Origin: a bacterium
GTDB lineage: Bacteria > Cyanobacteriota > Vampirovibrionia > Gastranaerophilales > UBA9971
Direction of reading: 5' to 3'
DNA length: 64,000 bases
Assembly (NCBI GenBank): GCA_037147175.1
Contig: JBAWVS010000003.1
Coordinates: 35,503 to 99,502, forward strand
This document shows positions 34,964 through 44,361 of the stretch, one piece after another. A model generated the notes under the pieces. That model had not been told where the DNA came from. It ran no database searches and worked only from the letters and a program-made list of their open reading frames with translations. Position numbers and translations under genes: made by a program. Every line of letters starts with the position of its first letter. The first letter of the stretch is position 1.

Positions 34964-37021
34964 TTATAACTCCTCTTTCTCTAACTTTCTTTTTTTATTA
35001 TTTATTAAATCAATATAACACCACGGACAGTTTCTCATATCATTTGAAATATCGCCACCACAATTTTCACACAATGTATCAGCAATATCATCTATAAGTT
35101 TTAAACCACAACATGTACAAGAAATCCAGCCTTCTTGAATTGTACTGCCGCACCTTTTACAGGTTTTTTTAAGTTCGTACTGACAGAAAGGACATTTGTA
35201 AAATTCTTCTCCAACAGGTTTTCCACATCCCGGACAAAAAGCCGAAGCTCCTTCTCCTGTAAAAGTAACCCTTATCACCTCATCAATAGTTGTAAGTCCT
35301 TCCTTTGCTAGGTTAATACTGTACTCAACAAGAGTTTTCATCCCTGATTGTTGTGCGGCATATCTTAAGATGGCTGTATTTGCACCTTTTGCAATCAAAT
35401 TACGAAGATCATCATTTATCTTCATAACTTCAAAAGCCCCGATACGCCCTTTGTATCCAGTCCAGTTGCATTTTTCACAACCTTTTCCTTTGTAATAACT
35501 TCCATTACCGGAAGTCCCTACTGCATGAGACACACTCGTCTCACTTCCTATACCAAGGAATTTAAGCGTTTTCTCATCAGGATAGTATTCTTCTTTGCAA
35601 TTAGGACAAATTCTTCTTAATAATCTTTGAGCGATTATGCCTATTGTCGAACTTGAAATCAGGAAGGGTTCAACATCCATTTCCTGCAATCTCATAACAG
35701 CGCCCGGTGCATCATTTGTATGAAGCGTTGTAAACACAAGGTGTCCAGTAAGAGCAGCTTCTATTGATATTTTTGCTGTTTCTTTGTCTCTTGTTTCCCC
35801 TACAAGCATAATATCAGGATCCTGCCGAAGAAATGCCCTTAATATTTTTGCAAAATCAAGCCCTATTGTTTTGTTTACTTCTGTCTGTGTAATTCCTTGA
35901 AGATCGTACTCTATAGGATCTTCAGCCGTGGAAATATTTACTTCGGGGGTATTTCTTTCACTCAAAGCGCTGTAAAGAGTTGTAGTTTTTCCGCTTCCTG
36001 TCGGTCCTGTAACAAAAATTATGCCAAAAGGTCTGCTTATCATTTCTTTTACAATGTTTAAGGTTTCCCTGTCGGAAATAATATTATCAAGACCGAGAGA
36101 AATGCTTGATTTATCAAGGATTCTCATTACTATTTTTTCACCAAATTTACCCGGCAGCGTAGATACACGAAAATCTATAACTTTATTAGCCATTTTTACT
36201 CTAATTCTACCGTCTTGAGGGAGTCTTCTCTCCGCAATATCCAAATCAGACATAATTTTATATCTTGAAACAAGTGCATTTTGAACTTTTTTGGGAATTA
36301 ATTTATATACGCTTAAAACCCCGTCTTGTCTAAATCTGACCATAAGGTCCTTTTCTCTGGGCTCTATATGAATATCGCTGACACTTCTTTTTATGGCAAC
36401 GCCCAGAATACTGTTTGCAAGCTGAATAATAGGGGCTTCTTCGGCAGAATCGGTAAGATCTGCAACATCAATATTATCAGGACCGCCTTCTAGAAGGTCT
36501 ATTCCCATTGAAGAAATAAGTTCATCGGCATTTTGCTCGATTACCAATGTTTTTTCTTCTTCATGCTTTGAGAATTTCAGGGCAATAAACCTGTTAAAAT
36601 CATCTTCGAGCATAACGGTTTTTTTTATGCTGACGTCTTTAAACTCTCTAAGCCTGTCCTTTATTTCTTTTTCGGCAACTATATTATTAGGATCCACCAT
36701 CGCAAGAGTAAAAACATTTCCTGATTTTTTCAAAGGCAGAAATTTATTATTTATTATTAACTCTTTGGTAAATAAATTTAATAATTCAAAATCAAACTCT
36801 GTAACGGACAAATCCGTAAAAGTTACACCATATTGAATTTCAAGAGCTGCTTTTATCTGAAAATAAAGTTCTTCTCTGTCAATTATTTTCAAGTCGCTAA
36901 TTGACTCAAGCAAAGTACTTTTTGTTTTTCTTGTATGCTCAATCACCTGACTTAACTGATCTTCAGTTAATATTCCGGCATTTAACAATATATCATTCAA
37001 AAAGCTTTTCACTGCTTGCAT
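34964..37021 (-). CDS. pilB: PilB, pilus extension ATPase with C-terminal zinc ribbons
   Basis: 685 aa. N-terminal MshEN-type domain (about 1-150), then the ATPase core: Walker A GPTGSGKTT (339-347), Asp box, Walker B DIMLVGETRD, His box. The normal zinc motif CPNC...CEKC is present at about 485-530. After the core, about 95 extra residues hold six CxxC knuckles (CPGC, CPFC, CKRC, CTCC, CENC, CPWC), enough for three zinc ribbons; ordinary PilB ends before this. The added part may bind a protein partner or nucleic acid, which is inference. AGGA before the ATG. Confidence 0.94.
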   Translation of the reverse strand: MQAVKSFLNDILLNAGILTEDQLSQVIEHTRKTKSTLLESISDLKIIDREELYFQIKAALEIQYGVTFTDLSVTEFDFELLNLFTKELIINNKFLPLKKSGNVFTLAMVDPNNIVAEKEIKDRLREFKDVSIKKTVMLEDDFNRFIALKFSKHEEEKTLVIEQNADELISSMGIDLLEGGPDNIDVADLTDSAEEAPIIQLANSILGVAIKRSVSDIHIEPREKDLMVRFRQDGVLSVYKLIPKKVQNALVSRYKIMSDLDIAERRLPQDGRIRVKMANKVIDFRVSTLPGKFGEKIVMRILDKSSISLGLDNIISDRETLNIVKEMISRPFGIIFVTGPTGSGKTTTLYSALSERNTPEVNISTAEDPIEYDLQGITQTEVNKTIGLDFAKILRAFLRQDPDIMLVGETRDKETAKISIEAALTGHLVFTTLHTNDAPGAVMRLQEMDVEPFLISSSTIGIIAQRLLRRICPNCKEEYYPDEKTLKFLGIGSETSVSHAVGTSGNGSYYKGKGCEKCNWTGYKGRIGAFEVMKINDDLRNLIAKGANTAILRYAAQQSGMKTLVEYSINLAKEGLTTIDEVIRVTFTGEGASAFCPGCGKPVGEEFYKCPFCQYELKKTCKRCGSTIQEGWISCTCCGLKLIDDIADTLCENCGGDISNDMRNCPWCYIDLINNKKRKLEKEEL

Positions 37022-37031
37022 TTAGCTATTC

Positions 37032-38864
37032 CTATTCATGATAAATTTTTTCTATTTTAGTAAAATCATCGGAAATTTTAATTAAACCATCCGCAGGAGT
37101 TGTAAATGCGGAGATTTCATCATTGAATTTCTGTATTGTAATAACTTCTTCAGAATTAAAAACTGTTATTCTTGTTAATTTCGAGAGCTGCATATTCATT
37201 AAAAATACTTTAAGATTTTCAAATAAAGCCGCTGAAATTATCGCCAGTTTTTCGGATTTTTCATCTTTATTTGTTGATTTAACAAGTTTTCCTGAACCAT
37301 CTGATACCGCAAAGTTTTTTATCTGATTAAGTTCAACAAGAGGAGTCAAATCTGATTCCGAGATTAATTTATTCTCAATAAAACCGCCCAATTCAGTATA
37401 ATCCACATGCTTAAAGGCTTTGTCACATATTGAAAACAAAAATTCATCATTAGTTTTTATTATGAAATTATTGGAATTTTCTGTTTCAAAATATATTTTT
37501 TGCGGATTTTTAAAAGAAATTTGTGCCAGATAATTTTGCAAAGTATGATAAGCTCCGGCAACTAATGCTCCTGTAATATGCATTTTCATTGTCTGATTGC
37601 CCGTATACAGAAGTGTTTCAGGAGGACAAAGACTGTTTTGCAGGGAATTTGCTTTCTCGTTATCCTGATTGCTCGCCAGAATAAAACCGCCTTTATCAAT
37701 CAAGGCAATCTCTTTTATGTGATTAAATTCCTGTTTTAGTTTATTAAATTTTTCATATATTTGTTCCCCGCAAGCAGACGAAAATATATTTGTCTTGCCT
37801 TCGGCATTTCCTTCAGCAACGGCTGCGCTTGACTCTATAACTCCTTCAATATCTCTGTTATTGACAAGAAGCTTTCCTATGGCAGCTATCTTGCCTTTAG
37901 AGTCATTTTCTTTTGAAACAGGTGCCGAAACAAGCCTTATATCAGTTGGAATAAAATCAAAATATTCATTATCATCTTCTTGAGAGGGCAATGAAGATAT
38001 TTTATTTTCATGACTAACCTCTTTAAAGTCTATTGAGGGAAGCGATTCAAGCTCAACAATCTCATCAGTTGCTATTAAAATTTTTTCTTTATTTATATCT
38101 GTTTCAGTACGGACTTCATCTTCATTTAATCTAAAAAACACTTCCTTACTTTGAGATTCTTGAGTATTTTGACTTTCATTTTTTGCCTGAGGATAAAGTT
38201 TTTGATACAAAGACTCCGGTTTTTCCGCGATAGCTTCTTCAATTTTATTTATAATTGGTTTTGTCGGCTCAGCAATTTTGACTCCTTCAAAAGAAATTAT
38301 TTCAGGCTGAGCAGCCTCAACATTATTTTCAAGTTGTTTTTCGTTTTTATTCTGCACTTTTTTATTTTCTAAAGATTTTTCTTCAAACCTTACAATGCTG
38401 ATAAGTGTAATAAAACCAAAGAAAAAGCTTAAGGCAGGAGTTAGCGGATTTATTAATATAATAAACTCTGAATTTAAAGAAATAAAAGCGAGATTAAAAT
38501 ACTTTATTCCATAAACAGCAGCAACAAGAACTAATGTGCTAAGAAAAACTCCTGTTATAGAAAGCTGTATTATCTGGATGGTAGTGGCTTTTGGATAAGC
38601 TATTAATGCTAAAACCAGATAACCCAGGATAAGTCCTATAATTAAAAGCGGTATCGGCAATCCGAACGGAGAAATATTTATATTTGAAGAACCTACTGAC
38701 AATGCAACAGCAGCTAAAAAAGCAAACAAAGAAGGAGTATAATTTCTGAATTTTAATTCTTGCATAATATTCTTGACTCCAACAGGCATTAATAACAAGT
38801 TTAACTCTTTTTCATCATTTGTGAGATCATCTGCGAAACCCATTCTTTTTGATTTTACATTCAT
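37032..38864 (-). CDS. Membrane protein with two roadblock-like domains, pilus operon
   Basis: 610 aa. Residues about 45-160 hold four or five membrane segments. A long polar, acidic linker follows (about 160-360). The C-terminal half has two segments resembling roadblock/LC7 domains: IKEIALIDKGGFILASN (about 383-399) and IKNFAVSDGSGKLVKSTN (about 515-532), each a beta strand-turn-strand after a long helix. Roadblock proteins such as MglB regulate small GTPases and polarity of pili. It is directly upstream of pilB (10 bases), so a pilus role is likely. I could not name the family; the roadblock call is by pattern. Start uncertain: no ribosome binding site at either of the first two ATGs. Confidence 0.55.
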   Translation of the reverse strand: MNVKSKRMGFADDLTNDEKELNLLLMPVGVKNIMQELKFRNYTPSLFAFLAAVALSVGSSNINISPFGLPIPLLIIGLILGYLVLALIAYPKATTIQIIQLSITGVFLSTLVLVAAVYGIKYFNLAFISLNSEFIILINPLTPALSFFFGFITLISIVRFEEKSLENKKVQNKNEKQLENNVEAAQPEIISFEGVKIAEPTKPIINKIEEAIAEKPESLYQKLYPQAKNESQNTQESQSKEVFFRLNEDEVRTETDINKEKILIATDEIVELESLPSIDFKEVSHENKISSLPSQEDDNEYFDFIPTDIRLVSAPVSKENDSKGKIAAIGKLLVNNRDIEGVIESSAAVAEGNAEGKTNIFSSACGEQIYEKFNKLKQEFNHIKEIALIDKGGFILASNQDNEKANSLQNSLCPPETLLYTGNQTMKMHITGALVAGAYHTLQNYLAQISFKNPQKIYFETENSNNFIIKTNDEFLFSICDKAFKHVDYTELGGFIENKLISESDLTPLVELNQIKNFAVSDGSGKLVKSTNKDEKSEKLAIISAALFENLKVFLMNMQLSKLTRITVFNSEEVITIQKFNDEISAFTTPADGLIKISDDFTKIEKIYHE

Positions 38865-39029
38865 TTTCTGTTTTTTGCAATATTCAAAATTAATTTCTGT
38901 AAATACGAAATGCCCTAAAAAACGGCTACAAGCTATATATCTCTCGTCCTTAAAGACAAAATTATAAGTTTAAAAAAGTTAACGAAAAAACTTTAGTATC
39001 AATTCCGAATATTTTCTTATAATAAATTT

Positions 39030-39545
39030 TTAACTTAAACCCTGAATCCAATTAAGTTCTCGCGAAATTTTATCTATGTGATGTTTTAAAAAATTTAGTT
39101 GGAAAAATTTATCTTTATTTTCCTGCTTGCCTGCCAGAGTTTCAAGCAACTCTTCAGTGCTTAACAAATGGATTTTGTAATAATTTTTTATCGAATTTAT
39201 TGTATATTCACGTGAATTTTCATCCAACAAGTCGAGAAGCATAATTTTTATATTTATAAGCTGATTCAAATGAGAGGGAGATTCAATTATTTCCGCAACC
39301 ATAAGCTCTTTAAAATAATCTTTTCCTTTAGCCGTTATAGAATAAGTAAAACTTTTCTGACCTCCTGAGCTTAATTTTCGTTTTGCGCAAATAAAACCGT
39401 TTTTTTCAAGTTTTACTACGGCAGGATGAATTGACCCGAAACTCGCGCTTAAAAATACAGAAAAATTATTTTTTATTTTCTGTTTAATTTTATATATTGT
39501 GCACTCACTGCTAAGCAAAATTGCAAGTATAAGAAGTTCTGTCAT
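39030..39545 (-). CDS. PadR-family transcriptional regulator
   Basis: 171 aa. The N-terminal winged helix begins LLILAILLSSECTIYKIKQKI and continues ASFGSIHPAVVKLEKNGFICAKRK, typical of PadR (xxGSIYPaLkrLexxGli). The wing has QKSFTYSITAKGKDYFKEL. The C-terminal helical half is the PadR/Vir_act_alpha dimerisation part. The ligand is unknown. Divergent from uppS, with about 128 bases between; it may control itself. Confidence 0.85.
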   Translation of the reverse strand: MTELLILAILLSSECTIYKIKQKIKNNFSVFLSASFGSIHPAVVKLEKNGFICAKRKLSSGGQKSFTYSITAKGKDYFKELMVAEIIESPSHLNQLINIKIMLLDLLDENSREYTINSIKNYYKIHLLSTEELLETLAGKQENKDKFFQLNFLKHHIDKISRELNWIQGLS

Positions 39546-39673
39546 TTTTTTAATCTTAATAAAAATTAAGTAAATAATAACAGATTATTGATATTAATGC
39601 ATGGTTTGATATAACCTTTCATTAGATAAAAATTATAATTTTTTATAAAATACCAAAAAGAGTTTTTAATAAA

Positions 39674-40423
39674 ATGTCAATAAAATTTGAATCATTTACA
39701 GAAACAACCGAAGACCTCGTTAAAAAAACAGGTATAAAACATGTCGCAATAATTATGGACGGAAACAGAAGATGGGCTCATATGAAGAATCTTCCCTCCG
39801 TAGTCGGGCATAATGAAGGTGTAAAAGCACTGAAACAAACTGTTCAGTCCTCTATTGATTTCGGGATAAAATATCTTACGGTTTACGCTTTTTCTACAGA
39901 AAACTGGGGCAGAAAAAAAGAAGAAGTTGATTTTTTGATGTTTCTTTTAAAAGAAACTATCAAAAATGAAACTGCCGAATTAAATAAAAAAGGCGTAAGA
40001 ATAAGAATAATAGGAGATTTAGATCCTTTAAGCGAAGATTTGAAAAAAGTACTTGCAGGTGCAGAAAATCTAACCAAGAACAATGAAACGCTTAATCTTC
40101 AAATTGCAATAAATTATGGCGCAAGAAGTGAAATAACAAATGCGATAAAAAATATTGCCTCCAGTGTAAAATCAGGAAATTTAAATCCTGAAAACATAAA
40201 TGAAGAAGTTATTTCAAGCCATCTTTATACAGCTAATATTCCTGACCCTGATCTTTTAATAAGAACGGGCGGCGAACAAAGAATCAGCAACTATCTTTTA
40301 TGGCAAATAGCCTATACAGAGCTTTATATAACGGAGGCTTTCTGGCCGGAATTTGGAGAAATCGAACTTTCAAAGGCTGTTATGGAATTTGCAGGACGTC
40401 AAAGAAGGTTTGGTAAAGATTAA
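39674..40423 (+). CDS. uppS: UppS, undecaprenyl diphosphate synthase
   Basis: 249 aa cis-prenyltransferase making the C55 carrier lipid for peptidoglycan and capsule. HVAIIMDGNRRWA with the essential Asp29, GHNEGVKAL, YAFSTENWGR, NYGARSEI, and RTGGEQRISNYLLWQIAYTELYITEAFWPEF are all intact. Three bases before rdgB, so the two are co-translated. The ribosome binding site is weak. Confidence 0.96.
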   Translation: MSIKFESFTETTEDLVKKTGIKHVAIIMDGNRRWAHMKNLPSVVGHNEGVKALKQTVQSSIDFGIKYLTVYAFSTENWGRKKEEVDFLMFLLKETIKNETAELNKKGVRIRIIGDLDPLSEDLKKVLAGAENLTKNNETLNLQIAINYGARSEITNAIKNIASSVKSGNLNPENINEEVISSHLYTANIPDPDLLIRTGGEQRISNYLLWQIAYTELYITEAFWPEFGEIELSKAVMEFAGRQRRFGKD

Positions 40424-40426
40424 TTT

Positions 40427-41014
40427 ATGACACTAAAGATAAATAAGCTCATTTTTGCAACAAAAAACAAAAATAAACTTGCTGAAGTAACTGACTCTTT
40501 GAAAGAAACGGGCGTTTCATTATGCGGAATTGAAGGAGATTTTGATCCGGAAGAAACAGGTTCAACTTTTGAAGAAAATGCCTATATAAAAGCTTTTGAA
40601 GCAGCAAAATTAATGAATACACCAGCTTTTGGAGATGATTCGGGACTTGTTGTAGATGCGCTTGACGGTAGACCGGGAGTTTATTCTTCCCGTTATGCCG
40701 AAAATGACCTGAAAAGAATTGAAAAACTTCTTGAAGAACTCAAAAATGTTCCTCAAGAAAAACGTACAGCTCGATTTATTTGCGCAATGGTGGTGGTTAA
40801 TCCTCATGGAGAAATTTTATATTCATGTCAGGGAACTTGCGAAGGAATAATTATAGATTCGCCAAAAGGCACGAAGGGCTTTGGATATGATCCTGTATTT
40901 TTTATACCCGAAAAAAACTCTACGATGGCAGAGCTAACAATGGATGAAAAAAATACAGTAAGTCATCGAGGCAAAGCTCTCAAAAAAATTATAGAATGGC
41001 TATTGAATAAATAA
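40427..41014 (+). CDS. rdgB: RdgB/HAM1, dITP/XTP pyrophosphatase
   Basis: 195 aa house-cleaning enzyme hydrolysing dITP, ITP and XTP. LIFATKNKNKLAEV, FEENAYIKAFEAAK, AFGDDSGLVVDALDGRPGVYSSRYA, KGFGYDPVFFIPE and VSHRGKAL are the family signatures. Directly follows uppS. Confidence 0.96.
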   Translation: MTLKINKLIFATKNKNKLAEVTDSLKETGVSLCGIEGDFDPEETGSTFEENAYIKAFEAAKLMNTPAFGDDSGLVVDALDGRPGVYSSRYAENDLKRIEKLLEELKNVPQEKRTARFICAMVVVNPHGEILYSCQGTCEGIIIDSPKGTKGFGYDPVFFIPEKNSTMAELTMDEKNTVSHRGKALKKIIEWLLNK

Positions 41015-41108
41015 ATAATTTAATTACTGATTAATTTATTGTCGTTGTTTTTAAGCAAAGGACAGATTCTTGACAGTATATTTATTATAATTTGGGGAGC
41101 GATTCAAA

Positions 41109-42158
41109 ATGCGGCATTCTTCGCATAAATTTTTAGTTTTTCTGTTTATTACATTAATTATGTTATTTTCTTTACCTGATAAAGCATGTGCCTTTATAGA
41201 CAAAGAATCTACGCAAAAAATATTTTCTCTGGGAAGAAGTGTAGGGTCGTCCTATTATCACTTGACTGCCCTCTGCGATAAAGCACGATTCAAACCGTAT
41301 TCGGCCATTAAAAACGAATACGGTGATACTTTTCAAAGTCTTAATCTTATGGATATTATTCTGGATGACCTTGAAACAAATACAAATTCCCATCTACAGC
41401 TTAACAAATTAAGAATGAATTTCTATAATTCACTTAATGATAAAGATTTAAATGAAATTTCTATTTTATGCATAAGAGACGCATATATTTTATATTATGA
41501 AACTCTGGTAAAAGACATTCAGAGCCGTTTTTCTTCAGAAGAAAGCTGGCTTTTTGCTTTAGGATTCTATTCTTCTTTTCAGATGGAGTCTTTAAATTCT
41601 TCTTCCGAATCAAAGCTGCTTCTTTCAGGTTTTTCTAAAATACTTAACTCTAATCCTTTTTTGAACCTTCCTGAGCCGGTTTTAACAAACTTAAAATCAA
41701 TAAATAATCTTGATAAAACTTATATAAGCGAAAAAGAGCTCAACTGCCTTAAACAAAATATTATCAGGGTTACCGAATATTTTGGCAGTTATCCTGAAAA
41801 CCAGCAGGCATGCGGAGACAAATCCGTTCAGCCCTTATTAAGAATTAAAGAATTTACAGGTCTCTGGCAAGGAGTTATGGTTGATCCCGAAAATCAAAGA
41901 CACAAAATAAAATTGATTGTTAATAAAGATATGAATATTAAAATGGATATTGACGGAATTGCCCAGAATATTTTGATTTCTGACGTTAAACTTATAGATA
42001 ATTATTTCACTTTTATGTTTAAACCCTTTGGCACAGAAAAACTTTATATGAGATTCAACGCAAAAATTTCCAATAATACTTTTACCGGAGAAGTCATTGA
42101 TGTATTAGGGGAAAAAGGAAACTGGCTCCTTTCAAGAGCTGTTCCAGAAAAACAATAA
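41109..42158 (+). CDS. Secreted hypothetical protein, 349 aa
   Basis: Begins with a clear signal peptide (HKFLVFLFITLIMLFSL, cleavage near KACA). The mature part is helical up to about residue 245. A C-terminal segment of about 95 residues (LWQGVMVDPENQRHKIKLIVNK...) is predicted to be beta-rich, alternating polar and hydrophobic. I do not recognise either part. GGGGAG precedes the ATG. It is 94 bases after rdgB and is followed by a strong terminator, so it may be the last gene of the uppS unit or separate. Confidence 0.65.
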   Translation: MRHSSHKFLVFLFITLIMLFSLPDKACAFIDKESTQKIFSLGRSVGSSYYHLTALCDKARFKPYSAIKNEYGDTFQSLNLMDIILDDLETNTNSHLQLNKLRMNFYNSLNDKDLNEISILCIRDAYILYYETLVKDIQSRFSSEESWLFALGFYSSFQMESLNSSSESKLLLSGFSKILNSNPFLNLPEPVLTNLKSINNLDKTYISEKELNCLKQNIIRVTEYFGSYPENQQACGDKSVQPLLRIKEFTGLWQGVMVDPENQRHKIKLIVNKDMNIKMDIDGIAQNILISDVKLIDNYFTFMFKPFGTEKLYMRFNAKISNNTFTGEVIDVLGEKGNWLLSRAVPEKQ

Positions 42159-42160
42159 CA

Positions 42161-42195
42161 AAAATCGGACATCTGTCAGACCTCCGATTTTTTTG
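42161..42195 (+). terminator. Rho-independent terminator
   Basis: AAAATCGGA (42161-42169) pairs with TCCGATTTT (42183-42191), followed by more T. It lies three bases after the stop at 42158. Confidence 0.9.
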
Positions 42196-42214
42196 TATTA
42201 AATATTTGATTAAA

Positions 42215-43063
42215 TTAGGCTGTTAAAGAAAGTTTATTACTGTCGGCAGATGGGTTTAAATCAGCTTTTGCTTTGCCTTGCAACACTAATATATTCAACT
42301 TGTTGAAGATACTTTCTTTTTCTACAGTAACACTTTTATTTACAGTTAATTCATTTTGTTTTGCTGTAAGTTTATTTTCTATTGAAGAGATTACGGTTCC
42401 TTCATTGCTTATTGCAGCTTCATTTTGACGTTCTTCTTCTTGTTTAGCCAGTATTTTTTGTTCTAATTCGGCTTCTGTTGTTTTTTTAGCTACTATCTGT
42501 AGAGCTATTTGAGCTTTTTCAGTTTTTTTAACTTCTAAAGTTGCTTGCAAATTTTTAATTTGAGCATCAATTTGTGCATTAGCCAGAATATCACTAGCCG
42601 AGGTAGCCTTTAAAACTTTTTTGGCGGTTAATAGACTAATATTAGTATCAAGAGCACTGATTGCGTTTTCTAATACGCTTGATTTTGTTTCCAGTTCGGC
42701 TCTGTCTTGCTCTACAGTTGATTTATTTGATTTAAGTGTATCAATTGCAGCTAGATTATCAGTACTTTTTAGTTCCAGGTTAGTTTTAAATTTTGTTGCG
42801 GCAGCTTTTTCTGCACTTACTGATTCTGATTCGCCTCTAAGAGCATTATCTTTATTTAAAGAAGCATCGTAATTTCCTTTTGCTGAATCTGACGAAGTTC
42901 CTGTTTTGAAAATTGATCCGCTTTTTTGAGTTCCAGCTCCGGTTTGTTTTTGGCTGCCGCCAAAAATACCAACTTTGTTACTTGTAGCAATAACCGGGTT
43001 TTGAGTAATTGAATCATCTCTTTGGATTTGCAAAGATAAATTGTTCACACCACCTACAGACAT
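42215..43063 (-). CDS. Coiled-coil hypothetical protein, 282 aa
   Basis: No signal peptide or membrane segment. The first 80 residues are Gly/Ser/Asn-rich and probably disordered. From about 85 to 260 a long run of charged and alanine residues with heptad spacing (for example AELEQKILAKQEEERQNEAA) predicts a coiled coil. There are no cysteines. I do not recognise it. AGGAG lies eight bases before the ATG, so translation is likely. A 15-bp inverted repeat (43099-43144) lies just upstream and may control it. Confidence 0.6.
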   Translation of the reverse strand: MSVGGVNNLSLQIQRDDSITQNPVIATSNKVGIFGGSQKQTGAGTQKSGSIFKTGTSSDSAKGNYDASLNKDNALRGESESVSAEKAAATKFKTNLELKSTDNLAAIDTLKSNKSTVEQDRAELETKSSVLENAISALDTNISLLTAKKVLKATSASDILANAQIDAQIKNLQATLEVKKTEKAQIALQIVAKKTTEAELEQKILAKQEEERQNEAAISNEGTVISSIENKLTAKQNELTVNKSVTVEKESIFNKLNILVLQGKAKADLNPSADSNKLSLTA

Positions 43064-43098
43064 GTACTTTCTCCTATATTTTACCTACATTTTTACTT

Positions 43099-43144
43099 TT
43101 TAAACTTTATATACTTTATACCCTGTATATATATAAAGTTTAAA
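43099..43144. promoter_or_regulatory. 15-bp perfect inverted repeat upstream of the coiled-coil gene
   Basis: TTTAAACTTTATATA (43099-43113) is repeated inverted at 43130-43144 with a 16-base spacer. It begins 36 bases before the start codon at 43063 on the minus strand, a place for an operator or a 5' UTR hairpin. It lacks the GC-rich stem of a terminator. Confidence 0.5.
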
Positions 43145-43464
43145 TACCTCCCTTGATTTCAATTTACAGAAAATATTTAATAAAACGTTACAATAAAAAT
43201 CCTGCCTCGAAAAAACTCGTCCACTACTAAGTTTCAAGGTTGACCATAAAATGATTTATTAAAAAGCCCCTAATAATTTTATTGAAAAATTTATTAAACA
43301 AGGCGCTTGCTAATATACAAAGTATATACTATCAAAAATCTATCTCTCAAAAAGTAGCCTAAAGCGGATAATAAAAGCACGAAAATGTTGTTATACTTTT
43401 TAAGATATTTATCAAATTAACTTAAATCTATTTTTTAAATTATTAAAAACTACGGGATGAGAAC
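43145..43464. other. Intergenic region without a recognised gene
   Basis: About 320 AT-rich bases between divergent genes. A TATACT near 43392 could be the -10 of the universal stress gene. I see no ORF, RNA or repeat that I would support. Confidence 0.4.
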
Positions 43465-44361
43465 ATGACTAAAACAAGAATTTTAATAGCCATAGATGAA
43501 CCCGAATGGGCAAAAACAATAGTTCAAACTGCTTATAATTTTATAGACAGAAAAAATTCCGAAGTAACTTTATTAAATGTAATTGAAACAAATATTGCTG
43601 AAGAAGGCTATTTTTACAGTAAACCGGAAAAATTTATTGAACATGAGGCAGAAAAATCAAACTTTTCAGTATTTGAAAATTTATTTGAAAACTCCGAAGT
43701 TGATTATAAAGGATTTTTATATAAAGAAGGCCATCCTGCGGAAACAATAATTAAACTTACCGAAAAAGGCGGCTATGATCTTTTGGTAATAGGCTCTCAT
43801 AACAAAAATGCCATCGAACGATTATTACTTGGCAGCGTGGCTTATAAAGCGACACGATTTGCAAAAAGCTCTGTACTTGTAGTTGACAGCAAATGTCATA
43901 TCGAAACAGAAAATACAGCAAATTTTTCTGTATTAATGGGTATAGAAACATCAGATGATTCATTTTATGCAGCAGAAAATTTATGGAAATTTATTGACAA
44001 AGAACGTGCAAATATAACCCTTTTAAATGTACTGGTTGAACCCAGCCTTATTATTCCTCCCGATGCATATATTTATATCGACATGGATAAAATTATGAAA
44101 GAGTCAGTTCTTGTTTCAGAAAATTTACTTAAACTCACTTCAAATAAACTTGAAGCGCATGGAGTTAAAGTTGTTAAAAAATATACCATTTTTGGTGATG
44201 CAGCCTCAATAATTATTGATGAAGCGGAAAAAAATAACTTTAACCTGATAGTTGTCGGTTCTCACAGCGGAAGTAAACTTTCAAGATGGTTTCTTGGCAG
44301 CATCAGTACAAAAGTCTATGAACATGCAAAACAACCGGTTTTAATAATAAAACAGCATTAA
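43465..44361 (+). CDS. Tandem universal stress protein (two UspA domains)
   Basis: 298 aa, two UspA domains (about 1-142 and 150-298). Each ends with the nucleotide-loop region: GSHNKNAIERLLLGSVAYK and GSHSGSKLSRWFLGSIST. In the ATP-binding consensus GxxGx9G(S/T), the second glycine is Asn or Ser in both domains, so ATP binding may be weak; the GS end is kept. Cytoplasmic stress-resistance protein, target unknown. Its last four bases overlap the end of the converging protease gene. Confidence 0.9.
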   Translation: MTKTRILIAIDEPEWAKTIVQTAYNFIDRKNSEVTLLNVIETNIAEEGYFYSKPEKFIEHEAEKSNFSVFENLFENSEVDYKGFLYKEGHPAETIIKLTEKGGYDLLVIGSHNKNAIERLLLGSVAYKATRFAKSSVLVVDSKCHIETENTANFSVLMGIETSDDSFYAAENLWKFIDKERANITLLNVLVEPSLIIPPDAYIYIDMDKIMKESVLVSENLLKLTSNKLEAHGVKVVKKYTIFGDAASIIIDEAEKNNFNLIVVGSHSGSKLSRWFLGSISTKVYEHAKQPVLIIKQH

